Shown here piece after piece: positions 26,845 through 33,484 of a DNA stretch of 64,000 nt. The notes beneath the pieces are model-generated. The model was not told the DNA's origin, made no database searches, and saw only the letters and a program-made list of their open reading frames with translations. The DNA is from Porphyromonadaceae bacterium UBA4262 (GTDB taxonomy: Bacteria > Bacteroidota > Bacteroidia > Bacteroidales > Muribaculaceae). Made by a program: the position numbers and the translations under genes. The DNA lies in the NCBI GenBank assembly GCA_002396085.1, contig DGWI01000034.1, forward strand, positions 1 to 64,000, given 5' to 3'. Numbering within the stretch: the stretch's first letter is position 1; the number at the start of each line of letters is the position of its first letter.

Positions 26845-27112
26845 CTTCCTCAAAAAAAACATACTTACCCATTGGCGGAATTAGTTTATTAGGCATTTTT
26901 AAAAATTCACGATTTAATTTTCATCAAGAATTATAAGAATTATAGATTTTTATTTCGTGATATTAGAGCTTTATAAATTCCTCAGGTCGCATGATTGATC
27001 TTTATTCCTTAAATTATTTAATTCTTGATAAATAAAAAAATTCAGCCAACGGGTTATACTTTTTTACCCACAACGATGCAGTACTTGGGCCAAGTGTGCG
27101 TTTACTGAGTGT

Positions 27113-27667
27113 ATGATGGCCGAGAATGACATCGTGGAGGGCTGCAAGCACCGACGTCGTGAAGCGCAACGCGCGCTCTACGAAAACTATGCGCCTAGGC
27201 TCATGGCAACTGCCATGCGCTACATGGGCAACTGCGATGACGCGCAAGATTTGCTGCAAGAGGCCCTCATCAAGGCGTTCCAGAGCATTGACCGCTTCGC
27301 CTGGCAAGGCAATGGATCGCTGCATGCCTGGCTCGACCGCATCGTCATCAATACTGCCGTGAGCATGCTGCGCAAGTCATTGCCACAAGCGACCATGCTG
27401 TCGCTTGACGAATTGCCCGACAATGTCACTGAGCCAGACTCTGCCGAAGTGAGCCAGATAGACACAAACATCATTCTGGAGATGGTGGCATCGCTGCCCG
27501 CTGGCTACCGAACCATTTTCAACCTGTATTGCATTGATGGTTTCACACATCGCGACATTGCCCGGCAACTGGGCATCAGCGAGGGAACTTCATCGTCACA
27601 ATTATCGAGGGCGCGAGCCATTCTCGCCCAGAAAGTTCAAGACTACCTCAAACATCATGCCCAATGA
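27113..27667 (+). CDS. ECF-family RNA polymerase sigma factor
   Basis: 184 aa. Region 2 (QRALYENYAPRLMATAMRYMGNCDDAQDLLQEALIKAF) and region 4 (LPAGYRTIFNLYCIDGFTHRDIARQLGISEGTSSSQLSRAR) are both present, with the short linker of ECF sigmas. It should direct RNA polymerase to a regulon when released from its anti-sigma. The stop codon overlaps the next gene by 4 bp, so the partner encoded there is the likely anti-sigma factor. Confidence 0.94.
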   Translation: MMAENDIVEGCKHRRREAQRALYENYAPRLMATAMRYMGNCDDAQDLLQEALIKAFQSIDRFAWQGNGSLHAWLDRIVINTAVSMLRKSLPQATMLSLDELPDNVTEPDSAEVSQIDTNIILEMVASLPAGYRTIFNLYCIDGFTHRDIARQLGISEGTSSSQLSRARAILAQKVQDYLKHHAQ

Positions 27668-28872
27668 GCCAATCGAGCAACAATAACTCACAGTGGCTGG
27701 ATGTCATGGCCGACAAGGCACGACATGCACAGCAGCCCGTCGACGAGCGGTTGTGGCAACGCATCGAGCCACAACTGCCGGCAACACGCCCTCGCCGCCC
27801 TGCATGGCTGTGGTGGAGCGCTGCCGCTGCTGCCGCCATCCTGTTGCTGGTCATCACCACTCGCCCCGCCAAGACCGATAAGGTGCGCGATGAGGTGACA
27901 GCCCAAGCCACACCAACAGCAACAACGCCATCACCCACGCAGGCAACGGGCATAGAGTCTCCCCTCCCCTCGCAGGGAACGGGCAGAGATGGGATAAAGT
28001 CACCCTCAACCACTCCCCACACGGAGAGGAATATAGCCCCTGTAGCAACAACGAACTCATCACCGCAGCACCAGAGCAATTCTCAATTCTCAATTCACAA
28101 TTCTCAATTAAAGAATAACAATTCTCAATTCAAAGACACCCTTGTTTTTGCCGAAAATAAGCCCCAACTCAACCCCAACCCTGAGAGGAGTGAAGGCAGC
28201 ATGACAACAGCCACCACATCACCGCAGCACCAGAGCAATTCTCAATTCACAATTCTCAATTCTCAATTAAAGAATAACAATTCTCAATTCTCCATAAGCC
28301 TCTATGGCAGCGGCAACTTGCTGGCGCAGAACAGCACTCACGCCATGCAACGCCCAGTGCTCATGGCCATGGGCAACGGACGCTTTATGGAGACACAGGC
28401 CTCGACGCGCTATCACTACAAGCACCGCATACCGCTCAATGTGGGCATCATGGCGAGCAAGTCACTGCCCCACAACCTCACCGTGGGCATCGGGGTGAAC
28501 TATGCCCGATATATCAGCGAGGTCAGTGCCGATCTCGAGCGCTTCGACCAGACGGTGCAGTTCATCGGCATACCGGTGGCTCTGCAGTGGCACTTTTGGC
28601 ACTATCGCCGACTGTCGGCCTATGTCGGCGCCGAGGCCATGGCCGAGCGGTGCATTGCCGTCGACCGTGGCGACGAGCAGGTCGATGTGCCGCGCCGCAT
28701 CCAGTGGTCGGTGCACGGCATGGCTGGGTTGCAACTTGCCATTACCGACCATTTGGGCCTGTTTGTCGAGCCCAAGGTGTCGCACTACGCCACCCGGTTC
28801 GCACTGCCCACAGCCCGCAACGAACATCCCCTCACCTTCAACCTCAAGATGGGAGCAAACATTAATTTTTAA
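27664..28872 (+). CDS. Putative anti-sigma factor fused to an outer-membrane-type beta barrel
   Basis: 402 aa. Residues 1-46 are a short cytoplasmic segment (DKARHAQQPVDERLWQRIEPQLP), 47-66 a membrane helix (AWLWWSAAAAAAILLLVITT), about 67-215 a low-complexity linker, and 216-402 a beta-barrel-like domain (ISLYGSGNLLAQ ... HPLTFNLKMGANINF) ending in Phe like PorT-type barrels. There is no zinc anti-sigma motif. Position (ATGA overlap with the ECF sigma gene) suggests sigma control; the barrel end could reach the outer membrane if the linker spans the periplasm. The linker contains two in-frame copies of an intergenic-type repeat. Confidence 0.8.
   Translation: MSQSSNNNSQWLDVMADKARHAQQPVDERLWQRIEPQLPATRPRRPAWLWWSAAAAAAILLLVITTRPAKTDKVRDEVTAQATPTATTPSPTQATGIESPLPSQGTGRDGIKSPSTTPHTERNIAPVATTNSSPQHQSNSQFSIHNSQLKNNNSQFKDTLVFAENKPQLNPNPERSEGSMTTATTSPQHQSNSQFTILNSQLKNNNSQFSISLYGSGNLLAQNSTHAMQRPVLMAMGNGRFMETQASTRYHYKHRIPLNVGIMASKSLPHNLTVGIGVNYARYISEVSADLERFDQTVQFIGIPVALQWHFWHYRRLSAYVGAEAMAERCIAVDRGDEQVDVPRRIQWSVHGMAGLQLAITDHLGLFVEPKVSHYATRFALPTARNEHPLTFNLKMGANINF
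28061..28290 (+). repeat. Two in-frame copies of a 71-bp block built from intergenic heptads
   Basis: 28061-28131 and 28220-28290 share CACCGCAGCACCAGAGCAAT followed by CAATTCT/CAATTCA heptads and AAAGAATAAC. They encode QHQSNSQFSIHNSQLKNNN and a near copy. The heptads equal those seen between genes at 12799-12836 and 62585-62625. The segment 27957-28040 also resembles C-rich/G-rich intergenic sequence. Confidence 0.85.
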
Positions 28873-28882
28873 TTATCACGAT

Positions 28883-29383
28883 ATGAAGAATTTAGTTACA
28901 TTTTGTTTTGTGCTGATACTGATCATGTCCGGTCTCACATCATGTCAAGAGAATTCCCTCGAGGGTGATTGGGAACCCATGAAGTGGACCGAGCCCACCC
29001 CTGAGGGCCTGGTGAAAATCGGCAACCACGTCTATCAGATGCCTAGTTGTGGCGGCACCTACACCATCACATGCCTCAACTACAGCATGCCCTGGATGTC
29101 GAGCGCCCAGTCGGGCGATACAATCTATTGGCCAGACGGCAAAGCCTACGTTTTACATCTGGCTGATGAACACCGTGATTCAATTGTCCAGACATGGGAG
29201 AATGACAATCGGGACTGGGATCGCCTGAGGGGCTACTGGTTTGACGCACACTTTGACGAGGCCGACCTAATCATCACTGTCGCGCCACTGCCCGACAGCA
29301 TCGACAAGCGTGAGTTCGAACTCACGGTCACTGCAGGTGACATCTTCGACTATTTCACTTTTAAACAATCTAAAACACTTTGA
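28883..29383 (+). CDS. Putative lipoprotein
   Basis: 166 aa. Signal MKNLVTFCFVLILIMSGLTSC with lipobox LTSC (Cys about 21), then a short acidic domain with YTITCLNYSMPWMSS and a final ITVAPLPDSIDKREFELTVTAGDIFDYFTFKQ, suggestive of a beta-sandwich. Not assigned to a family. It follows the sigma/anti-sigma pair by 10 bp and precedes another lipoprotein by 2 bp, so all four genes probably form an operon of envelope proteins. Confidence 0.75.
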   Translation: MKNLVTFCFVLILIMSGLTSCQENSLEGDWEPMKWTEPTPEGLVKIGNHVYQMPSCGGTYTITCLNYSMPWMSSAQSGDTIYWPDGKAYVLHLADEHRDSIVQTWENDNRDWDRLRGYWFDAHFDEADLIITVAPLPDSIDKREFELTVTAGDIFDYFTFKQSKTL

Positions 29384-29385
29384 TT

Positions 29386-30120
29386 ATGAACAGATTACTC
29401 CTTACGCTTTGTGCCATGGCGCTCATGGCGCTATCATGCAGTGTCAACGATTCGCCCGAAATGAATGACAGCATGACCAACCCAATGGGCAGACTCCTGC
29501 CTGGCCTACACGAGGCCTATGTCATGGTGGGCAAATACAATGAAATGGGTTGTGAACTTACCGATGACCTCGACCGCAAGTGGTTGCTGGACACCCACAT
29601 CATCAATGGCCAACTGCCCGAGGGACGAGGCCTGCTTACTTACCAACTCTATGACGGCCACATCAACGGATATGATGTGCTGGCCTTCATGGAAGGTATT
29701 GTCGGCTTCAGCATCAGCGATGCCATTGTGGCACCCACGGTGGCCGAACAAGAGGCTCTGGGCTCTGACCCGATAATTGTCCAGAACATTCATCTGTCCG
29801 AGAACGGCAAGTGGGTAGATGTCACATTCGCTATCTACACGACCAGTTCCAGTGGAACACACCAGTTCTCGCTGGCAGCAATCCCCGAGGGCGATGAATA
29901 CCGTTGCGTCCTGTACCACAAAGGCCAGAATGTGCTCTACGGCAGCACCTATCTGCAAGCCAGAGTGTCGTTCAGGCTGCCCGACGAGGTCAACCCCATC
30001 AAAAACGACAAGTCAGGCATCAACATCCAGTTTGTCAACACCCGCGGCAACCTCCAGGACATATTCCTGTCAACATCTTTTCCGACCTCAATCACCCCTC
30101 CCGAGTTCGGCATCGAATGA
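29386..30120 (+). CDS. NigD-like lipoprotein
   Basis: 244 aa with lipobox ALSCS (Cys about 18). Two beta-rich halves: an N-terminal OB-like part (YVMVGKYNEMGCELTDDLDRKWLL ... GLLTYQLYDG) and a C-terminal part (VDVTFAIYTTSSSGTHQFSLAAI ... VSFRLPDEVN ... INIQFVN), the layout of NigD-like proteins common in Bacteroides and Prevotella. Function of the family is unclear. ATG at 29386 follows the stop of the preceding lipoprotein by 2 bp. Confidence 0.7.
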   Translation: MNRLLLTLCAMALMALSCSVNDSPEMNDSMTNPMGRLLPGLHEAYVMVGKYNEMGCELTDDLDRKWLLDTHIINGQLPEGRGLLTYQLYDGHINGYDVLAFMEGIVGFSISDAIVAPTVAEQEALGSDPIIVQNIHLSENGKWVDVTFAIYTTSSSGTHQFSLAAIPEGDEYRCVLYHKGQNVLYGSTYLQARVSFRLPDEVNPIKNDKSGINIQFVNTRGNLQDIFLSTSFPTSITPPEFGIE

Positions 30121-30423
30121 TTGCCCCATAACGCCCAAATAATAAATCAACACAATGAGGACTTCATATACAATCTCTTGCAAAATAAAGATTATCATCG
30201 TGAATTGGTTATTACTTTAGGAACCCAATTCTTACTACAAAATGGCTATTTGTATTGTAGCCATCATTTCCTTACAGAGATGGAAAATATAAGTTATCAT
30301 TTGACAACAGGACGCATTGATAAAGATTTATTAGGACGGTTAATCCGGTCATCGGATTTCCCTAAGCCTTTGAAATTAGAATATGTATTGGCATATGCAG
30401 GGCCTATAGGCTTTAGTGAATAG
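30121..30423 (+). pseudogene. Low-GC open frame without ATG, possible gene remnant
   Basis: An open frame of 100 codons begins immediately after the NigD-like stop, has no in-frame ATG before codon 60, and is much more AT-rich than its neighbours. The peptide (DFIYNLLQNKDYHRELVITLGTQFLLQNGYLYCSHHFLTEME ...) looks protein-like but is unrecognised. A 3' fragment of a transferred gene, or a short gene with an unusual start, are both possible. Confidence 0.35.
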
Positions 30424-30451
30424 TCTACAAAAAACGACCCACCGCTACATA

Positions 30452-30473
30452 AATCCGCAAAATTTTGCGGATT
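30452..30473. repeat. Left palindrome of the small cassette (CCGCAAAATTTTGCGG core)
   Basis: A perfect 22-bp palindrome with core CCGCAAAATTTTGCGG (30455-30470), followed by a T-run; it can terminate upstream transcription and directly abuts the -33 TTTG of the next promoter. A half-site ATCCGCAAAT follows at 30484-30493. The same core recurs at 31210-31225. Confidence 0.85.
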
Positions 30474-30475
30474 TT

Positions 30476-30507
30476 TTTGGCCAATCCGCAAATAAGACTT
30501 ACCTTTG
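30476..30507 (+). promoter_or_regulatory. Promoter of a short transcript (TTTG-N20-TACCTTTG)
   Basis: TTTG at 30476-30479, TACCTTTG at 30500-30507, 20-bp spacer: complete consensus. Initiation near 30511. Confidence 0.75.
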
Positions 30508-30510
30508 CAA

Positions 30511-30583
30511 CAAGAATTTAAAAGAACACCTCCTCGAGCAGGAGTTTGAGCCTCACAAGAATCACATCTTGTGGGGTTTTTTG
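30511..30583 (+). ncRNA. Candidate small RNA of about 73 nt
   Basis: Starts at the predicted initiation point, contains AGAATTTAAAAGAAC (30513-30527), a CTCCT/AGGAG hairpin, and ends in a strong terminator: CCTCACAAGA paired with TCTTGTGGGG (30551-30576) plus six T. No start codon with a usable frame. Its 15-nt 5' segment is exactly complementary to codons 6-10 of the 53-aa gene downstream (30689-30703), suggesting antisense action. Confidence 0.55.
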
Positions 30584-30602
30584 TTAAACTATCTTAATTT
30601 AA

Positions 30603-30654
30603 TACGATTTTTCGTACTAAACTTTTGACAGTACGATTTTTCGTAGTACCTTTG
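30603..30654 (+). promoter_or_regulatory. Promoter with tandem TACGATTTTTCGTA operators
   Basis: TTTG (30624-30627) and TACCTTTG (30647-30654) with a 19-bp spacer. Two identical 14-mers with dyad symmetry, TACGATTTTTCGTA, lie at 30603-30616 and 30632-30645, 29 bp apart; the second fills the spacer, an arrangement expected for a repressor. Confidence 0.65.
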
Positions 30655-30673
30655 CAGTGTTCAATTAAACGAT

Positions 30674-30835
30674 ATGTTTATGAACAGAGTTCTTTTAAAT
30701 TCTGCGGAGCTTGAGCTGATAGAGGCTATCAGAAACCTCAGACGAGCCTATCCTAATGGCTACGAAGAGTTGCTCTGGTATGCTCAGCAGCTGTTCGACC
30801 AGCTGGTCGAAATGCCGCCAGAGGATGATGAATGA
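30674..30835 (+). CDS. 53-aa helical protein
   Basis: Starts MFMNRVLLNSAELELIEAIR, then RRAYPNGYEELLWYAQQLFDQLVEMPPEDDE. Mostly amphipathic helix with an acidic tail; it could be a small DNA- or protein-binding regulator, or an antitoxin, but no family is recognised with certainty. Its ATG is about 16 nt from the predicted start of transcription. Codons 6-10 are exactly complementary to the 5' part of the upstream candidate small RNA. Too short to be listed by usual length cut-offs. Confidence 0.6.
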   Translation: MFMNRVLLNSAELELIEAIRNLRRAYPNGYEELLWYAQQLFDQLVEMPPEDDE

Positions 30836-30842
30836 CTCATCC

Positions 30843-30880
30843 GAACCCCGTCACAAGCGGCGGGGTTCTTTAAAAGAACC
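30843..30880 (+). promoter_or_regulatory. Attenuator-like segment with two competing hairpins
   Basis: GAACCCCG (30843-30850) pairs with CGGGGTTC (30861-30868), but GGTTCTTT (30864-30871) can pair instead with AAAGAACC (30873-30880). Both stems cannot form together. It lies between the 53-aa gene and the DUF5053-type gene. Confidence 0.55.
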
Positions 30881-30914
30881 TCTTTCTGATTTCTATGTGA
30901 CAAAATTAAGAGAT

Positions 30915-31139
30915 ATGGAAACAATGAAGATGAAATTAAACGACATCCTGCTCTCGATCACGTGGCGCGACATCGCCCACCGATACTTCGGCAAGTCGAG
31001 CAGCTGGCTCTACCACAAGATGGACGGCATCGACGGCAACGGGGGCAAGGGCGAGTTCAGCCCTGAGGAAGCCCGCCAGCTGCAGGCGGCACTCTATGAC
31101 CTCTCTGACCGCATCCGAGCGGCCGCAGATAGAATTTAA
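30915..31139 (+). CDS. DUF5053-type small protein
   Basis: 74 aa. The pattern ISxxDIAHRYFGKSSSWLYHKMDGIDGNG ... FSPEEARQLQAALYDLSDRIRAAADRI is characteristic of DUF5053, small Bacteroidales proteins whose central helix pair (DIAHRYFGKSSSWLYHKM) looks like a helix-turn-helix. A DNA-binding or phage/element-related role is inferred; no function is established. Starts at ATG 30915. The stop codon lies inside the 15-mer AGAATTTAAAAGAAC at 31131-31145, the same sequence found in the candidate small RNA. Confidence 0.75.
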   Translation: METMKMKLNDILLSITWRDIAHRYFGKSSSWLYHKMDGIDGNGGKGEFSPEEARQLQAALYDLSDRIRAAADRI

Positions 31140-31191
31140 AAGAACTCCATTCCCTGCGCCCCGTGACCACACCGCCACAGGGCGCATTTTT
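31131..31191 (+). terminator. 15-mer repeat and terminator after the DUF5053-type gene
   Basis: AGAATTTAAAAGAAC (31131-31145) repeats the motif at 30513-30527. It is followed by a stem TGCGCCC/GGGCGCA (31155-31186) and five T, a rho-independent terminator. Confidence 0.75.
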
Positions 31192-31206
31192 GTATTCCAT
31201 AATAGC

Positions 31207-31247
31207 AAACCGCAAAATTTTGCGGTTTTTGGGCAAATAGTTTGCCC
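31207..31247. repeat. Right palindrome of the cassette plus GGGCAAA-TAG-TTTGCCC
   Basis: Second copy of CCGCAAAATTTTGCGG (31210-31225) inside a 22-bp palindrome with A/T flanks, followed at 31231-31247 by another perfect palindrome with 7-bp arms. Like the left copy it precedes a TAnnTTTG promoter. Confidence 0.85.
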
Positions 31248-31275
31248 ATTCCAAAACTTTGCCATGACAATTTTG

Positions 31276-31283
31276 TATCTTTG
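31276..31283 (+). promoter_or_regulatory. -7 box of the exonuclease-BRCT gene
   Basis: TATCTTTG fits TAnnTTTG; predicted initiation near 31287 leaves only 10-19 nt before the possible ATGs (31297, 31306). Confidence 0.55.
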
Positions 31284-31305
31284 CACATTCAATTATATGT
31301 TTTCT

Positions 31306-32166
31306 ATGGATAAGGTACTTAATTTCGTGGCAATCGACTTCGAGACGATGACAGTCGAACTCACCAGTGCCTGCGCTATCGGGCTGGTGAAAGTGATTGA
31401 CGGAAATATTCAGCAGAAGTTCTACTCGCTGATCAATCCGATCCCTGATGGTCGGGAGCGTAACAACACCCACATTCATGGTATAACACCAGAGATGGTT
31501 GTTTCGGCACCAACATTCGCCCAACTCTTCCCGCAACTGGCGCAGTTAATTGGCGGGCTGCCCATCGTGTGCCACAACCGGGGAGTCGACATCAACATCA
31601 TGCAGCGCTGCATGGACTACTATGGTCTCACTGGCGTTGACGCGGCTAACAACTACTGCACATATGAGATGACGGGGCTGTCGCTCACTGCCTGTTGCGC
31701 CCAGTTCGGCATCAATATGGGTGCCCATCACGATGCACTCGATGACGCAGACGCATGTGCCAAAGTCTTCCTCGCTTGCCAAGGTGCAATCATGGCCAAC
31801 ACTTTCAAGGGCGGTTTGAGCGAAGTGATTGCGGCATCAAGAACAAAAAGGTTCGAGCATGCCACACTGATACCGATTGCCGATGACCAGGTGCAGAACC
31901 AGGACACACCGTTCTTCCACGCCAAAGTGGTCATCACTGGCACCTTCGCAGCCTATCCCAAGCGTAATGAGCTGGGCAAACTATTGCAGGCACTAGGCGC
32001 AGATGTTGATACAGCGATTTCGAAACGAACTAATGTCGTCGTCATGGGGCAAGGTGCTGGACCTGCTAAAATCAAGAAGATCGAAACGCTGCGCGACGAA
32101 GGGCACGATATCCGTATCATCTACGAAGAAGAACTCAAACAGATACTCGACTATGGAGAAGACTGA
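31306..32166 (+). CDS. DnaQ-like 3'-5' exonuclease with C-terminal BRCT domain
   Basis: 286 aa. The DEDDh exonuclease motifs are visible: VAIDFETMT (ExoI, D and E), PIVCHNRGVDINIM (ExoII) and HHDALDDADACA (ExoIII with His and Asp), within about residues 5-165. Residues about 205-280 (FHAKVVITGTFAAYPKRNELGKLLQALGADVDTAISKRTNVVVMG) are a BRCT domain of the NAD-ligase type. Such proteins act in DNA repair or replication editing. An ATG at 31297 is an alternative start; 31306 gives a more usual leader. Coding overlaps the next gene by 14 bp. Confidence 0.88.
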   Translation: MDKVLNFVAIDFETMTVELTSACAIGLVKVIDGNIQQKFYSLINPIPDGRERNNTHIHGITPEMVVSAPTFAQLFPQLAQLIGGLPIVCHNRGVDINIMQRCMDYYGLTGVDAANNYCTYEMTGLSLTACCAQFGINMGAHHDALDDADACAKVFLACQGAIMANTFKGGLSEVIAASRTKRFEHATLIPIADDQVQNQDTPFFHAKVVITGTFAAYPKRNELGKLLQALGADVDTAISKRTNVVVMGQGAGPAKIKKIETLRDEGHDIRIIYEEELKQILDYGED

Positions 32167-32551
32167 AATCATCAAAATCATCGACCAGGTCAACGACTAT
32201 CGCTTCAAGCGCATGCGTCGAGACAACCTGAGGTGGCACTTGGATCTTGACACAAGCCGAGGATACAAGAGCCTGGCAGAGAACAGAGCAAAGCTATTGG
32301 CCGAAGCACAGAAAAACCTTGATGCCATTGAACCTGAAATGAGCAAAATCATCATGGACATCAAGCAGCGTTTCGCTATGCATCCGCGAGATCAACAACT
32401 GCGACTGATTTCGCTCTACATCGACTTGATTGAAATGGACCCGATGAAGATGGAAAAGCATCGGCAGAAAATCAACTCACTTCGCCCGAAAGTACTCGGC
32501 ACGATGGACGAAATGGAGCAAATCAGACAGCAAAACTCACTTTTTGATTGA
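32153..32551 (+). CDS. Hypothetical helical protein downstream of the exonuclease
   Basis: 132 aa, rich in charged residues (RFKRMRRDNLRWHLDLDTSRGYKSLAENRAKLLAEAQKNLDAIEPEMSKII) with likely coiled-coil helices, no signal peptide. Unrecognised. Its ATG lies inside the end of the exonuclease gene, so it is probably translated from the same mRNA and may be a functional partner. Confidence 0.65.
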   Translation: MEKTEIIKIIDQVNDYRFKRMRRDNLRWHLDLDTSRGYKSLAENRAKLLAEAQKNLDAIEPEMSKIIMDIKQRFAMHPRDQQLRLISLYIDLIEMDPMKMEKHRQKINSLRPKVLGTMDEMEQIRQQNSLFD

Positions 32552-32720
32552 AAATGTTTAGCGGTTCCAAAACTTTGTTGTGGTTTTGCAGTGCCATACA
32601 TCGTGGAATGAATCCTCCTACCTGGCATCGGTCATTGTTCACAGCCCCCTAATTTGAAGACTACAGCAAATTTAAATAAATAGGCGCGACGGCCATTGCA
32701 ACTGTATTTGTTGGGAATTC

Positions 32721-32747
32721 CTTTCCAGTCCTTGAATAACTGGAAAG
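32721..32747. terminator. Hairpin CTTTCCAGT / ACTGGAAAG
   Basis: Perfect 9-bp stem with a 9-nt loop in the gap between the helical protein and the small membrane protein; no U-run, so only a possible terminator. Nothing else is seen in 32552-32801. Confidence 0.45.
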
Positions 32748-32801
32748 ACCTAGAAACCACGGCACAGTTTTTGCTTGTTTGAATAGTAAGGGATTGATAC
32801 G

Positions 32802-33059
32802 ATGTTTATCTTTGATGCCATAGGAGATATGCTCTCGGCAATCGGGCTGGTAACGGCTGGAGGTATCAGCGTGCTAGGACTGATTGCATTTGTGCTATTG
32901 TTGATAATAGCAATCCCTAGTGCTTTGCTTATCACATGGACTATTATTTGCGTAATTTGGTTCTGGACCAAGAAAGCATACTACAAGATTCGTGGCTGGG
33001 AGTTCCCTGAATATGTTGATCCACCTGGCTTCACATGGATAGAAAGTCTCTTTGATTAA
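32802..33059 (+). CDS. Small membrane protein
   Basis: 85 aa with two adjacent hydrophobic segments (about 9-31 ...AIGLVTAGGISVLGLIAFVLLL and 33-54 IAIPSALLITWTIICVIWFW) and a soluble C-terminus (KIRGWEFPEYVDPPGFTWIESLFD). No family recognised. Lower GC than the core genes. Confidence 0.55.
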   Translation: MFIFDAIGDMLSAIGLVTAGGISVLGLIAFVLLLIIAIPSALLITWTIICVIWFWTKKAYYKIRGWEFPEYVDPPGFTWIESLFD

Positions 33060-33130
33060 CATAAGGGAGTGGCAGAAATGTCACCTCTTTTCTTGTCCGT
33101 TGCCATACAACTTTTATAAATCCACACAAC

Positions 33131-33168
33131 AAAAAGGGATAACTTGCAGGTTGACTGCTTGTTATCCC
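33131..33168 (-). terminator. tRNA-Pro terminator
   Basis: GGGATAAC/GTTATCCC stem followed by five T on the minus strand, 9 nt after the tRNA 3' end. Confidence 0.8.
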
Positions 33169-33176
33169 CTTTCGGG

Positions 33177-33250
33177 TCGGGGTGAGAGGACTCGAACTTC
33201 CGACCTCCACGTCCCGAACGTGGCGCGCTAACCAACTGTGCTACACCCCG
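33177..33250 (-). tRNA. tRNA-Pro (anticodon CGG)
   Basis: On the minus strand CGGGGTG pairs with CACCCCG in the acceptor stem; D-arm (GCACAGTTGGTTAGCGC), anticodon arm CCACG-TTCGGGA-CGTGG with CGG at 34-36, and T-arm with GTTCGAGTC are complete. CCA is not encoded. Confidence 0.96.
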
Positions 33251-33269
33251 ATTCCATGCTTTCGCGCTG

Positions 33270-33277
33270 CAAAGGTA
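33270..33277 (-). promoter_or_regulatory. tRNA-Pro promoter box
   Basis: TACCTTTG on the minus strand, with ATTG 19 bp upstream (33297-33300). Confidence 0.55.
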
Positions 33278-33484
33278 CAACATTTTCTGCAATTGACAAT
33301 AAAAAAACTGAAAAAACTTCACTTTTAGCTCCAGAAACGGGAAAAAGACGATTTTCTAACCCATATGAGTGGAAAAAATGCACAAAACATGATGCACATT
33401 TGAAAACTTATCCGTATCTTTGTCGGTTGGAAACTAGGCTACTAGCAAACCATATTATATTAACCTAATAAAAATCATTTCACA

